DNA of 64,000 nucleotides from Pseudomonas lini (GTDB lineage: Bacteria; Pseudomonadota; Gammaproteobacteria; Pseudomonadales; Pseudomonadaceae), in contig NZ_JYLB01000012.1 of the NCBI RefSeq assembly GCF_001042905.1, forward strand, positions 62,001 through 126,000, written 5' to 3'. The notes beneath the pieces are model-generated. The model ran no database searches. It saw nothing but the letters and a program-made list of their open reading frames with translations, and had not been told where the DNA came from. Within the stretch, counting starts at the first letter, position 1. The number at the start of each line of letters is the position of its first letter. Made by a program: the position numbers and the translations under genes. Of this stretch, positions 17,414 to 25,939 are shown piece after piece.

Positions 17414-20359
17414 ATGCCCAGCCCACTGCACCCGGATCAACGCCGGTTTCCTCTGCACATCCACATCAGCGTGATGTTCACCTTCCTGTTGTTATTGACC
17501 GGGGTGGTACTGGGCATTTTCAACTATCGGCAAACCACCCAGATCATTCTTTCCAGCAGCGAAAAACTCTTCAACCGCATCGAGCAGGATGTCCGTCTGG
17601 ACCTGCATCGCACCTATCAGCCGATTCGTCATCTGCTGAGCCTGCTGGCGGACAATCCGGCGACCGAGGCGCCCGACCTTGAGCAACGCCTGGCGTTGCT
17701 CAAGCCTTTCAGCCAATCGCTCAAGGACAACCCCGATCTGGCCTCGCTGTACCTGGGATACGGCAATGGCGACTTCTTCATGGTTCGCCCGCTGCGCACC
17801 GGCGCCCTGAAAACGCTGGTCAAGGCACCTGAGATGGCGGCGTATCAGGTATGGAGCATCGAGCACCCAGGTAGCGGTCAGATCCGCTCCCAATCAATGT
17901 TTTTCGATCAGAACCTGGCCCTCATCAGCCGTCAGGACAATCCCGATGAAACCTACGATCCCCGTACCCGCGCCTGGTTCTCCAGCGCTCGTAGCGAGCG
18001 TGATCAGATCACCACCGAACCCTACCTTTTTTTCTCCACCCACAACGTCGGCACCACACTGGCCCGGCGCAGTGGCGAGCATGCGGTGATGGGGGCCGAC
18101 CTCACGCTGGCTGAACTGTCGGCGACCCTGGCCGAACATGTGGTGACCCCCAGTACCGAAATTGTGCTGTTCGATGCCCAAGGGAATGCCATCGCCTACC
18201 CCGACAGCAGCAAACTGATCGTCGACGACCAAACCGCGCGATTGACCAAAGCCGCAGACCTGAGCCCCACACTCGCGGCGCTGCTCACCAGCCCCGCCGA
18301 GGTCAATCGATTGAACGCCGCAGGTCGCCAATGGATCGTGGCGCGCAGCAGCATCCAGGAGGGTGGCCCGCAGGGACTGCAATTGGCGCTACTGGTGCCG
18401 GAGGATGAATTGCTCGTCGATGCCTACCGCATGCGCTGGCAAGGCGCGTTGATTACCCTGGCGACGCTGCTGTTGTGCCTGCCGATGGGTTGGCTGACCT
18501 CGAGAATCCTGGTCAAACCCTTGCGCGCCCTGGTGCAGGAAGCCGATGCGATTCGCAGTTTCGATTTCAATTTTCCGCCCTCCCGTCGCTCGCCGGTGCT
18601 TGAAGTCGACCAACTGAGTGTGTCGATGGCGCGCATGAAAGACACCCTGGCGAGTTTTTTCCAGATCACCGACAGTCTGAGCGCCGAGACCCGTTTCGCC
18701 CCGCTGCTGCAACGGGTGTTGTTTGAAACCGTAAAGATCGGCCAGGCCCAGGCCGGTCTGCTCTACCTGCGGGAAAGTGATGACGATCGCGTGGAGCCTC
18801 ATGCGCTGGTCATCAACGGCAGTTCACAGGCATTACCGTCATTCGCCATTCAAGGACACACGCCTCAGGATCCGCAGAGCCCTCAATGGATGCAGCAATT
18901 GTCGAACGCCAACAATGTCGTCACCAGCCTGGGTTTCGAAGAGGCAGGGGACTTGCAGAAGGTTTTGCTCGCACTGGAGTGCCCAAGGGTTCATCTGATC
19001 GGTATCCGGCTGCACAATCGTCATAACGAAACCGTCGGCCTGCTGATCCTGCTGCTGACCGACAGCGGCACGCAGGACGACCTGGAAAAACTTCGCCCGG
19101 ACCGCATCGCGTTTCTCCAAGCGGTTTCCGGTGCCGCCGCCGTGAGTATCGAAAGTCAGCGCCTGCAAGCCAAACAGAAACAGTTGCTGGACTCTTTTAT
19201 TCAGCTGCTGGCTGGCGCGATCGATGCCAAGAGTCCCTATACCGGCGGGCACTGTCAGCGGGTGCCGGAACTGACCCTGATGCTGGCGCAGGCGGCCGCG
19301 GCCAGTCAGGATCCGGCCTTCAGCAGCTATCGGCCCACCGAAGATGAGTGGGAAGCCCTGCACATCGCTGCCTGGCTGCATGATTGCGGCAAGGTCACCA
19401 CGCCTGAATACGTGGTCGACAAAGCCACGAAGCTTGAGACCCTGAACGACCGCATCCACGAAATCCGCACCCGTTTCGAAGTGCTCAAGCGTGATGCCTG
19501 GATCAACTATTGGCAGGCCATCACGCGGGGAGGTGACGAGCAGCATCTGGCTCAATTGCGCAATGCGAACCTGGCGGCGCTGGATGATGATTTCGCGTTC
19601 ATCGCCCGCTGCAACCTTGGCAGCGAGGCCATGGCCGAGGCCGATCTGCAACGCCTGAACACCATCGCCCAACGCACCTGGACCCGAACCCTGGATGATC
19701 GACTGGGGGTTTCGTGGGAAGAGAACCGTCGTCAGGCCCGGACCCCGGCGCCGACCCTGCCGGTCAGCGAGCCGCTGCTGGCGGATAAACCCGAACACTT
19801 GCTCGAACGCGCCGACAGCGAACTGATCCCGGCCGACAATCCGTGGGGGTTCAAGCTCGACGTGCCGCGCTACAAATACAACCGGGGCGAGCTCTACAAC
19901 CTGAGCATCACCCGAGGCACCCTGACCCGTGAGGAGCGTTACATCATCAATCACCACATGGTGCAGACGATCCTGATGCTCAGGCACCTGCCTTTCCCCG
20001 GCCACCTCAATAACATCGCGGAGATCGCCGGCGGCCACCACGAAAAAATGGACGGCACCGGTTATCCCAAACGATTGAAGCGCGAAGACATGAGCCTGCC
20101 GGCGCGGATGATGGCGATTGCCGATATTTTCGAAGCGCTGACCGCGGCCGATCGCCCCTACAAGAAAGCCAAGTCCTTGAGCGAAGCACTGGGCATCATG
20201 GCCACCATGTGCCGTGACGCCCACATTGACGCTGAATTGTTCGGGCTGTTCATCAACGACGAAGTCTACTTGCAGTACGCCAAGCGTTTTCTCGACCCAC
20301 GACAGATTGATGCGGTCGACCCGTCAAGCCTGCTGATCAAGGCCGGCTTGATGGCCTGA
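17414..20359 (+). CDS. Membrane HD-GYP protein with Cache, HAMP and GAF-like domains
   Basis: About 981 residues. An N-terminal helix (MFTFLLLLTGVVLGIFNY) is followed by a periplasmic Cache-type sensor (about 40-340), a second helix (GALITLATLLLCLPMGWL), HAMP, a GAF-like domain (about 430-600) and an HD-GYP domain. The HD dyad is H656-D657 (WLHDCGKVTTPEYVVDKA) and the GYP motif is at 883 (HHEKMDGTGYPKRL), so c-di-GMP hydrolysis is likely. About 150 extra residues separate the HD helix from the GTLTREERYIINHH segment, unlike canonical HD-GYP domains. It follows the BvgS-like gene by about 50 bases, so co-transcription is likely. ATG 17414 has GGAG nine bases upstream; GTG 17387 and ATG 17399 are alternatives. 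Confidence 0.85.
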   Translation: MPSPLHPDQRRFPLHIHISVMFTFLLLLTGVVLGIFNYRQTTQIILSSSEKLFNRIEQDVRLDLHRTYQPIRHLLSLLADNPATEAPDLEQRLALLKPFSQSLKDNPDLASLYLGYGNGDFFMVRPLRTGALKTLVKAPEMAAYQVWSIEHPGSGQIRSQSMFFDQNLALISRQDNPDETYDPRTRAWFSSARSERDQITTEPYLFFSTHNVGTTLARRSGEHAVMGADLTLAELSATLAEHVVTPSTEIVLFDAQGNAIAYPDSSKLIVDDQTARLTKAADLSPTLAALLTSPAEVNRLNAAGRQWIVARSSIQEGGPQGLQLALLVPEDELLVDAYRMRWQGALITLATLLLCLPMGWLTSRILVKPLRALVQEADAIRSFDFNFPPSRRSPVLEVDQLSVSMARMKDTLASFFQITDSLSAETRFAPLLQRVLFETVKIGQAQAGLLYLRESDDDRVEPHALVINGSSQALPSFAIQGHTPQDPQSPQWMQQLSNANNVVTSLGFEEAGDLQKVLLALECPRVHLIGIRLHNRHNETVGLLILLLTDSGTQDDLEKLRPDRIAFLQAVSGAAAVSIESQRLQAKQKQLLDSFIQLLAGAIDAKSPYTGGHCQRVPELTLMLAQAAAASQDPAFSSYRPTEDEWEALHIAAWLHDCGKVTTPEYVVDKATKLETLNDRIHEIRTRFEVLKRDAWINYWQAITRGGDEQHLAQLRNANLAALDDDFAFIARCNLGSEAMAEADLQRLNTIAQRTWTRTLDDRLGVSWEENRRQARTPAPTLPVSEPLLADKPEHLLERADSELIPADNPWGFKLDVPRYKYNRGELYNLSITRGTLTREERYIINHHMVQTILMLRHLPFPGHLNNIAEIAGGHHEKMDGTGYPKRLKREDMSLPARMMAIADIFEALTAADRPYKKAKSLSEALGIMATMCRDAHIDAELFGLFINDEVYLQYAKRFLDPRQIDAVDPSSLLIKAGLMA

Positions 20360-20842
20360 TCAGCAGTCGGTCAGACGCAGGAAAATCGCCGCCAGTTGCT
20401 CGATACCGGCCTGATCGTCAGCAGTAAAACGCGCGAGTTTCGGGCTGTCGAGGTCCAGCACACCGATCAGTCGACCGTCCTTGACCAGCGGCACCACCAG
20501 CTCGCTGTTCGAGGCACTGTCGCACGCAATGTGCCCGGGGAACGCATGGACATCTTCGACCCGCTGGGTCTGCAGGGTGGCCGCCGCCGCCCCGCACACG
20601 CCGCGACCGAATGGAATCCGTACACAGGCGATCTGCCCCTGAAACGGGCCAAGCACCAGTTCTTCGTTGCGATTAAGGTAGAAACCGGCCCAGTTCAGGT
20701 CATCGAGCTGGTTGAACAGAAACGCCGAAAATTGTGCGGCATTGGCGATAAAATCACGCTCGTCCGCCAGCAGCGATTCCAGCTGCGCCCATAGCATGCC
20801 GTAGCCCTCCAGGCCTTGGCCGCTCTTTTGTAAATCGATCAT
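20360..20842 (-). CDS. msrC: Free methionine-(R)-sulfoxide reductase (GAF-type fRMsr)
   Basis: A 160-residue GAF-domain enzyme that reduces free L-methionine-R-sulfoxide using thioredoxin. The three cysteines C73, C83 and C107 keep the spacing of E. coli fRMsr (10 and 24 residues): IACVRIPFGRGVCG and FPGHIACDSASNSELVV. The segment GVLDLDSP near the C-terminus is also typical. The gene overlaps the upstream ATPase gene by ATGA (20839-20842). Its stop directly abuts the stop of the convergent HD-GYP gene (TGATCA), with no spacer. Confidence 0.9.
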   Translation of the reverse strand: MIDLQKSGQGLEGYGMLWAQLESLLADERDFIANAAQFSAFLFNQLDDLNWAGFYLNRNEELVLGPFQGQIACVRIPFGRGVCGAAAATLQTQRVEDVHAFPGHIACDSASNSELVVPLVKDGRLIGVLDLDSPKLARFTADDQAGIEQLAAIFLRLTDC

Positions 20843-21771
20843 GCCTTATGCTCCAACAGCTTCAGCCCGACCCAATAGCGGGCGAATTGATACGCGCAAC
20901 GTCCGTTGCGATTGCCTCGGCCCGTGGCCCAGCGCACGGCGAGGATGTCCAGCGCTTCGTCGCGCTGCCACTGCAGGCCGGCCTTGTCGGCCAATTGGCC
21001 GATCCAGTGTTCGACGACGTTGAGGAAATGCTCCTGAGTAAACGGATAGAACGACAGCCACAGACCAAAACGGTCCGACAGCGCGATCTTGTCTTCCACT
21101 GCCTCACTGGGATGGAGTTCGCCATCGACCCTTTTCCAGTTCTCGTTATCGCTTTCCTTTTCCGGCACCAGATGGCGACGGTTGGAGGTGGCGTACAGCA
21201 GAACGTTGTCTGGCGCCTGTTCGAGCGAACCATCGAGCACGCTCTTGAGCACGCGGTAATCGCCCTCGCCCGATTCGAACGACAGGTCATCGCAAAACAG
21301 CACAAAGCGCTGAGGCAACTTGGCGATCTGCTCGACCACGCGCGGCAAGTCCGCCAGGTGATCGCGTTCGATCTCGATCAGCCGCAGGCCGCTCTTGGCA
21401 TGTTCCGACAGCAAGGCGCGCACCAGCGACGATTTACCGGTGCCACGCGAGCCCCAGAGCAATGCGTGGTTGGCCGGCATGCCGTCGAGAAACTGTCGGG
21501 TGTTGCGGCCCAGTTGCTCCAGTTGCCGATCAACGCCGATCAAGTCGGACAAACGCGTGTCCAGGCTGACTTGCAGCGGCAACAGAAAACCGCTGCGCCC
21601 CTCGCGCTGCCAGCGTGCGGCCAGACAGTGCGTCCAGTCGATGGTTTGCCGAGGCGCGGGCAGCAGCGGCTCGATACGGGCCAGAACGGCATCGGCGCGT
21701 TCAAGAAAAGCATTCAATCGGGAATCCACGTCTTCTCCTCGGGCACGTTCACGGTAATGATGGCGGTACAT
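20839..21771 (-). CDS. DUF815-type AAA ATPase
   Basis: A 310-residue P-loop protein. The Walker A motif is LLWGSRGTGKSSLVRALL near residue 110 and the Walker B is FVLFCDDLSFESGEGDY near residue 165. ATSNRRHLVPEK gives sensor-1, and the C-terminus (WATGRGNRNGRCAYQFARYW) is typical of DUF815. The family is widespread and has no agreed function. It is translationally coupled to the free-methionine sulfoxide reductase (four-base overlap). Confidence 0.85.
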   Translation of the reverse strand: MYRHHYRERARGEDVDSRLNAFLERADAVLARIEPLLPAPRQTIDWTHCLAARWQREGRSGFLLPLQVSLDTRLSDLIGVDRQLEQLGRNTRQFLDGMPANHALLWGSRGTGKSSLVRALLSEHAKSGLRLIEIERDHLADLPRVVEQIAKLPQRFVLFCDDLSFESGEGDYRVLKSVLDGSLEQAPDNVLLYATSNRRHLVPEKESDNENWKRVDGELHPSEAVEDKIALSDRFGLWLSFYPFTQEHFLNVVEHWIGQLADKAGLQWQRDEALDILAVRWATGRGNRNGRCAYQFARYWVGLKLLEHKA

Positions 21772-21867
21772 CGACGAAACACAGCATCTACACCCCTACA
21801 GGTGTTTTGCGAGAACATCGGTATCCATTGATGATCGACTATGCTTGAGCAGCGAAGGGAAACGGAA

Positions 21868-24204
21868 GTGGTTCAACATCCCATGGATATCAAGTTCAGC
21901 CACCGGCTGTCGTACAAACAAGCCAGGCTTACGGTACTGGCCGGTTTCATTCTGGGCACGCTGCTCAGCTTGCTGCAAATAGGCATCGATTATGCCAGCG
22001 AAGACGCCTCCATCAACCGTGAAATACTGTCCTTGCTGGAAATCAGCCATAACCCCGCGTCCCGCATCGCCTACAACATCGATGCCGAACTCGCCCAAGA
22101 GCTGAGCCTGGGCCTGCTGCGCTCTCCGGCAATCATCGGCGCGCAATTGATCGACAACAACGATACCGTGCTGGCCAGCGTCAAACGTCCGGGCCTGGAA
22201 AACAATGACCGGATGATCAGCGACTTCCTGTTCGGCGCCAACCGGCAGTTCGAAGACCGCCTTTATCTCGACCACTTGCCGGACGAATCCCTCGGGATCT
22301 TGCGCCTGGAAGTCGATACCTACACCTTCGGCAGTCGTTTCCTGCGCCGGGCCGAAGTGACCCTGCTCAACGGCTTCGCGCGCAGCCTGATTCTTACGGG
22401 CATTCTGCTGGCGCTGTTTTACGTGATGCTGACCAAACCGCTGGTGCGGGTTATCCGCGAACTCAGTGGCCGTGACCCCCGCAGCGCGGAACCGACGTTG
22501 CTGGAGTGTCCGACGGGGCATGAAAACGATGAAATCGGGGTCTTGGTCGAGGTCGCCAATCAGCAGTTCGAAAACATTGCCACCGAAATCCAGCAACGAC
22601 GCAACGCCGAAAACCGCCTGACCGACTACCTCTCGCAACTGGAAAACATCGTCTCGGCCCGCACCGCGGAACTCAAGGCGATCAATACCCGCCTCAGCCA
22701 ATCCAACGAGGAATTGGAAGTCGCCCGCAGCACTGCCCTGGACATGGCCGAAGCGCGCTCGGTGTTCCTGGCCAACATGAGTCATGAAATCCGCACGCCT
22801 CTCAACGGTCTGCTGGGGATGATCGCGCTCTCGCTGGACGGCCCGCTCAATGCCGAGCAGCAGCAACAGCTGTCCATCGCCCATGACTCGGGCAAAGTGC
22901 TGGTGGAACTGCTCAACGATATTCTCGACCTGTCGAAGTTCGACGCCGGCCAGCTCGAACTCGAACACATTCCATTCGACCTTGGTTCGTTGATCGAAGA
23001 CACCGCCAACCTGCTGTCCCAGAACGCCGCGCCGAGTGTCGAGCTGGCATGCCTGATCGACCCGCAATTTCCCGCGCTGGTGCTCGGTGATCCGACCCGG
23101 GTTCGGCAGATCGTCAGTAACTTGTTGTCCAACGCCCTCAAGTTCACCCGTTTCGGGCGGGTCGATGTGCGCCTTTCAACGTTCGAAGACGGTGTGCGAA
23201 TCGAGGTCTGCGACACTGGCATCGGCATCGCCCAGGACGCGCAGGTCAAGATCTTCCAGCCGTTCACCCAGGCCGGCGCCGGCATTACCCGGCAATTCGG
23301 CGGGACCGGGTTGGGTCTGGCGCTGACTTATAGCCTCTGCGAAGTGATGCAAGGGCGTCTGACGATCAGCTCGGAAGCGGGCTTTGGCAGTCAGTTCTGC
23401 GCCGACCTGCCCCTGCCCTGCCATACCCGGGCCATTTCTCCGACCGCACTGCGGGGCAACATCGTCGCGATTACCGCCGCCAGCAGCGGTCTGGCGGAAT
23501 TGTTGAGCAGTCTGTTGCCCGGCTGGGGGCTCGACTATCAGCAGCGTTCCATCGATGATCGATTGATCGGTCTGGAGCCAGATGTACTGATCACCGACTG
23601 TCCCGAATGCCTGTTTGGCCTGCGGCCTACCTTCGCTGCGCCGATTCTGTTGGTAACCGCTTACGGCAGTTTCCTGCCGAGCGAGCAAGTCAACGCCCTC
23701 GCGCCCTTACAGCAACAGGCACGGCCTCTGGCGCGCAATGCGCTTTACCAGGCATTGCGGCGGATCTTGCAGCCGGAACTCACCACGATCAACGGTGCCC
23801 GGGTCGAAGCCATCTCACCCCTGCGACGCGGACGCATCCTGCTGGTGGAGGACAACCCGGTCAATCAGTTGGTGGCCAAGGGAATGCTCGGAAAACTCGG
23901 TTGCGAGGTGAGCATCGCGGCCCACGGCGGCGAAGCGCTGGATCAGCTTGAGCAGAGTGAATTCGATCTGGTACTGATGGACTGCAACATGCCAGTGATG
24001 GACGGCTATGAAGCCAGCCGGCAGATCCGTCGCAGCGGGCGTTGGCCACAGCTGCCCATCGTCGCCCTGACCGCCAACGCCATGTCCGAAGAACGCGAAC
24101 GCTGCCGTGCGGCGGGCATGAGTGACTACCTGGCCAAACCTTTCCGCCGGGAAGAACTGGCCGCCCTGCTCGACTTGTGGATACCCACTACGACAGTGCT
24201 TTGA
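21868..24204 (+). CDS. Membrane hybrid histidine kinase (GacS/BarA-like layout without Hpt)
   Basis: About 778 residues. Two membrane helices (LTVLAGFILGTLLSLLQIG and LILTGILLALFYVML) bracket a periplasmic sensor of about 140 residues. A HAMP-like linker, a coiled coil and HisKA with H306 (ANMSHEIRTPLNGLLG) follow, then HATPase (GGTGLGLALTYSLCEVM) and a C-terminal receiver with D705 (LVLMDCNMPVMDGYE). Between ATPase and receiver lies a degenerate receiver-like segment (LRGNIVAITAASSGL, EPDVLITDCPECLFG). There is no Hpt domain, so phosphate must pass to a separate Hpt protein. GTG 21868 was chosen for AAGGGA seven bases upstream; ATG 21841 and 21883 are alternatives. Confidence 0.85.
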   Translation: MVQHPMDIKFSHRLSYKQARLTVLAGFILGTLLSLLQIGIDYASEDASINREILSLLEISHNPASRIAYNIDAELAQELSLGLLRSPAIIGAQLIDNNDTVLASVKRPGLENNDRMISDFLFGANRQFEDRLYLDHLPDESLGILRLEVDTYTFGSRFLRRAEVTLLNGFARSLILTGILLALFYVMLTKPLVRVIRELSGRDPRSAEPTLLECPTGHENDEIGVLVEVANQQFENIATEIQQRRNAENRLTDYLSQLENIVSARTAELKAINTRLSQSNEELEVARSTALDMAEARSVFLANMSHEIRTPLNGLLGMIALSLDGPLNAEQQQQLSIAHDSGKVLVELLNDILDLSKFDAGQLELEHIPFDLGSLIEDTANLLSQNAAPSVELACLIDPQFPALVLGDPTRVRQIVSNLLSNALKFTRFGRVDVRLSTFEDGVRIEVCDTGIGIAQDAQVKIFQPFTQAGAGITRQFGGTGLGLALTYSLCEVMQGRLTISSEAGFGSQFCADLPLPCHTRAISPTALRGNIVAITAASSGLAELLSSLLPGWGLDYQQRSIDDRLIGLEPDVLITDCPECLFGLRPTFAAPILLVTAYGSFLPSEQVNALAPLQQQARPLARNALYQALRRILQPELTTINGARVEAISPLRRGRILLVEDNPVNQLVAKGMLGKLGCEVSIAAHGGEALDQLEQSEFDLVLMDCNMPVMDGYEASRQIRRSGRWPQLPIVALTANAMSEERERCRAAGMSDYLAKPFRREELAALLDLWIPTTTVL

Positions 24205-24649
24205 TTTGCCCCAACAGGTGATCAAGACCATCGCGCAGATCATTCAGGCGATCAAGATCGACGCCGCTATCGCACAACAGCCGGGCCTTGAGCGGCCCGA
24301 CCTGATCGCGCAAAGCCTTGCCGGCGGGCGACAGGCTCAAGTGCACCTCACGCTCATCGCGCGCCGAACGCTGACGCTGCACCAGCTGCAGTTGCTCAAG
24401 CCGTTTGAGCAGCGGCGTCAAGGTCCCGGAATCCAGCGCCAGGCGCTCACCCAAGGCCTTGACCGTCGGCTGCTCCGGCGCCGCCTCCTGCCATTCCCAC
24501 AGCACCAGCATCGCCAGGTATTGCGGGTAAGTCAGGCCCAACTGATCGAGCATCGGCTTGTAGGCACGGATCACCGCCCGAGAAGCGGCGTACAGCTTGA
24601 AACAGAGCTGACTGTCGAGCTTTAGCGAATCAACTGACAACGTGTTCAT
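24188..24649 (-). CDS. MarR/OhrR-family organic-peroxide-type repressor
   Basis: A 153-residue winged-helix regulator. The conserved redox cysteine is C16 (LDSQLCFKLYAASRAVIRAY), matching the sensing Cys of OhrR, and a second Cys lies in KARLLCDSGVD, as in two-Cys OhrR proteins. The recognition region is LDSGTLTPLLKRLEQLQLV. It starts at ATG 24649 and overlaps the glutathione peroxidase stop by ATGA, so the regulator and peroxidase form one operon. Control of gpx by organic peroxide is inferred. The 3' end overlaps the convergent hybrid-kinase gene by 17 bases. Confidence 0.88.
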   Translation of the reverse strand: MNTLSVDSLKLDSQLCFKLYAASRAVIRAYKPMLDQLGLTYPQYLAMLVLWEWQEAAPEQPTVKALGERLALDSGTLTPLLKRLEQLQLVQRQRSARDEREVHLSLSPAGKALRDQVGPLKARLLCDSGVDLDRLNDLRDGLDHLLGQIKALS

Positions 24650-25131
24650 TTGAGCAGGGCTTCGATCTCGCGGCTCAGGTCCTGCGGTTTGGTCGCCGGA
24701 GCAAAGCGCTTGACCATCTGGCCGTCCTTGCCGATCAGGAACTTGGTGAAGTTCCACTTGATGCCTTGGGAACCCAGCACGCCCGGTGCGCGCTTTTTCA
24801 GCTGAACGAACAGTGGATGGGCGTCGGCACCATTCACTTCGATCTTCTTGAACAGCGGGAAACTCACCCCGTAATTCAGCTCGCAGAATTCGGAAATCGC
24901 CCCTTCGTTGCCCGGCTCTTGCTTGCCGAACTGATTGCAGGGAAAGCCGAGCACCACCAGACCTTGATCCTTGTAGGTCTGCCACAGCTCTTCAAGGCCT
25001 TTGTACTGCGGGGTGAACCCGCATTTGCTGGCGGTGTTGACCACCAGCACCGCTTTGCCGGCGAAATCGGCCAGGGTCTTTTGCTCGCCCTTGATGGTGG
25101 TGCAAGGGATGCTCAACAGGTTGTCGCTCAT
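24646..25131 (-). CDS. Glutathione peroxidase family enzyme
   Basis: A 161-residue thiol peroxidase that reduces hydroperoxides. The catalytic cysteine is C37 (VNTASKCGFTPQYKG, Cys in place of selenocysteine). The Gln of the active site is in LGFPCNQFGKQEPG and the Trp in KWNFTKFLIG. Bacterial members usually use thioredoxin rather than glutathione. ATG 25131 starts the family domain directly; the frame continues eleven codons upstream without support. It is the first gene of a two-gene operon with an OhrR-like regulator. Confidence 0.9.
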   Translation of the reverse strand: MSDNLLSIPCTTIKGEQKTLADFAGKAVLVVNTASKCGFTPQYKGLEELWQTYKDQGLVVLGFPCNQFGKQEPGNEGAISEFCELNYGVSFPLFKKIEVNGADAHPLFVQLKKRAPGVLGSQGIKWNFTKFLIGKDGQMVKRFAPATKPQDLSREIEALLK

Positions 25132-25218
25132 GGCACGAACTCCGAATGGAAGAACAAAGACCAAACATAGCGAGCAATTGAATTGTGTGCAATTTAAAAT
25201 ATTGAACGCCGTTCATCT

Positions 25219-25308
25219 GTAGGAGCGAAGCTTGCTCGCGAAGACGTCTTGGCATTCAACACTGATGCTGACTGGTCCGGCGCCTTCGCGAGCAAGCTTC
25301 GCTCCTAC
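25219..25308. repeat. REP-like paired palindrome
   Basis: Perfect 25-base arms (25219-25243 and 25284-25308) built on GTAGGAGCGAAGCTTGCTCG and its complement, separated by about 40 bases, between gpx and msrB. Same family as the copies at 28.4, 30.1, 33.2, 40.5, 42.3 and 63.4 kb. Confidence 0.88.
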
Positions 25309-25318
25309 GGGGCTCGCA

Positions 25319-25714
25319 TTACGAGCGGGGAACGAGGTCCAGGCACACCGAGTTGATGCAATAACGCAGGCCCGTGGGCGGCGGACCGTCCGGGAACACA
25401 TGCCCAAGGTGTGCATCGCATGTGGCACAGACCACTTCCGTGCGGACCATGCCGTGGCTGACATCACGGATCTCGACCATGGCGCTGTCGCCGATCGGTG
25501 CGTAGAAACTTGGCCAGCCGCAGCCGGAATCGAATTTGGTCTTTGAGTCGAACAGTGGTGCGTTGCAGCAGATGCAGTGGTAAACACCGTCGACCTTGCT
25601 GTCGTTGTACTTACCGGAGAACGGCCGCTCGGTGCCCTTGAGGCGGCAAACGTTGTACTGCTCCGGATCGAGCATTTCACGCCATTCTTCCAGGGTTTTT
25701 TCCAACTTTTCCAT
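25319..25714 (-). CDS. msrB: Peptide methionine-(R)-S-oxide reductase MsrB
   Basis: A 131-residue enzyme that repairs methionine-R-sulfoxide in proteins. The two zinc CxxC pairs are CICC and CATC (GVYHCICCNAPLF, VVCATCDAHLGHVF). The catalytic cysteine is in LRYCINSVCLDLVP near the end, and GCGWPSFYAPI is the family signature. Taken with the free-Met reductase and peroxidase nearby, it belongs to a stretch rich in oxidative-damage repair. It is divergent from the aminotransferase gene. Confidence 0.94.
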   Translation of the reverse strand: MEKLEKTLEEWREMLDPEQYNVCRLKGTERPFSGKYNDSKVDGVYHCICCNAPLFDSKTKFDSGCGWPSFYAPIGDSAMVEIRDVSHGMVRTEVVCATCDAHLGHVFPDGPPPTGLRYCINSVCLDLVPRS

Positions 25715-25939
25715 GATCACACCTCAGCAGCTGAAAAAGCCCGATCTGTACCTTTTCCACGGATCGGGCGGCACGTATGATTGCGCCTCGTCAAACGCCA
25801 GTCTGGCAGCCAGACCACGCGCATTCAAACGGATTATGAGTGCCGCCACTCGAGGCGTCAGGCCTGTGTGAATACGCAGGATTCCCAGTACGGTCGTTCA
25901 TACGCCGCCTGGATCGTTCATTTTCGGGAACACATCGCC

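Noticed and set aside
18839..20224. A 461-codon minus-strand open frame
   Set aside because: It is antisense to the HD-GYP gene and has biased Gly, Arg, Gln composition.
20848..21831. A 327-codon plus-strand open frame
   Set aside because: It is antisense to the DUF815 ATPase, which has clear Walker motifs.
21796..23067. A 423-codon minus-strand open frame
   Set aside because: It is antisense to the second hybrid kinase, with Gln-rich shadow composition.
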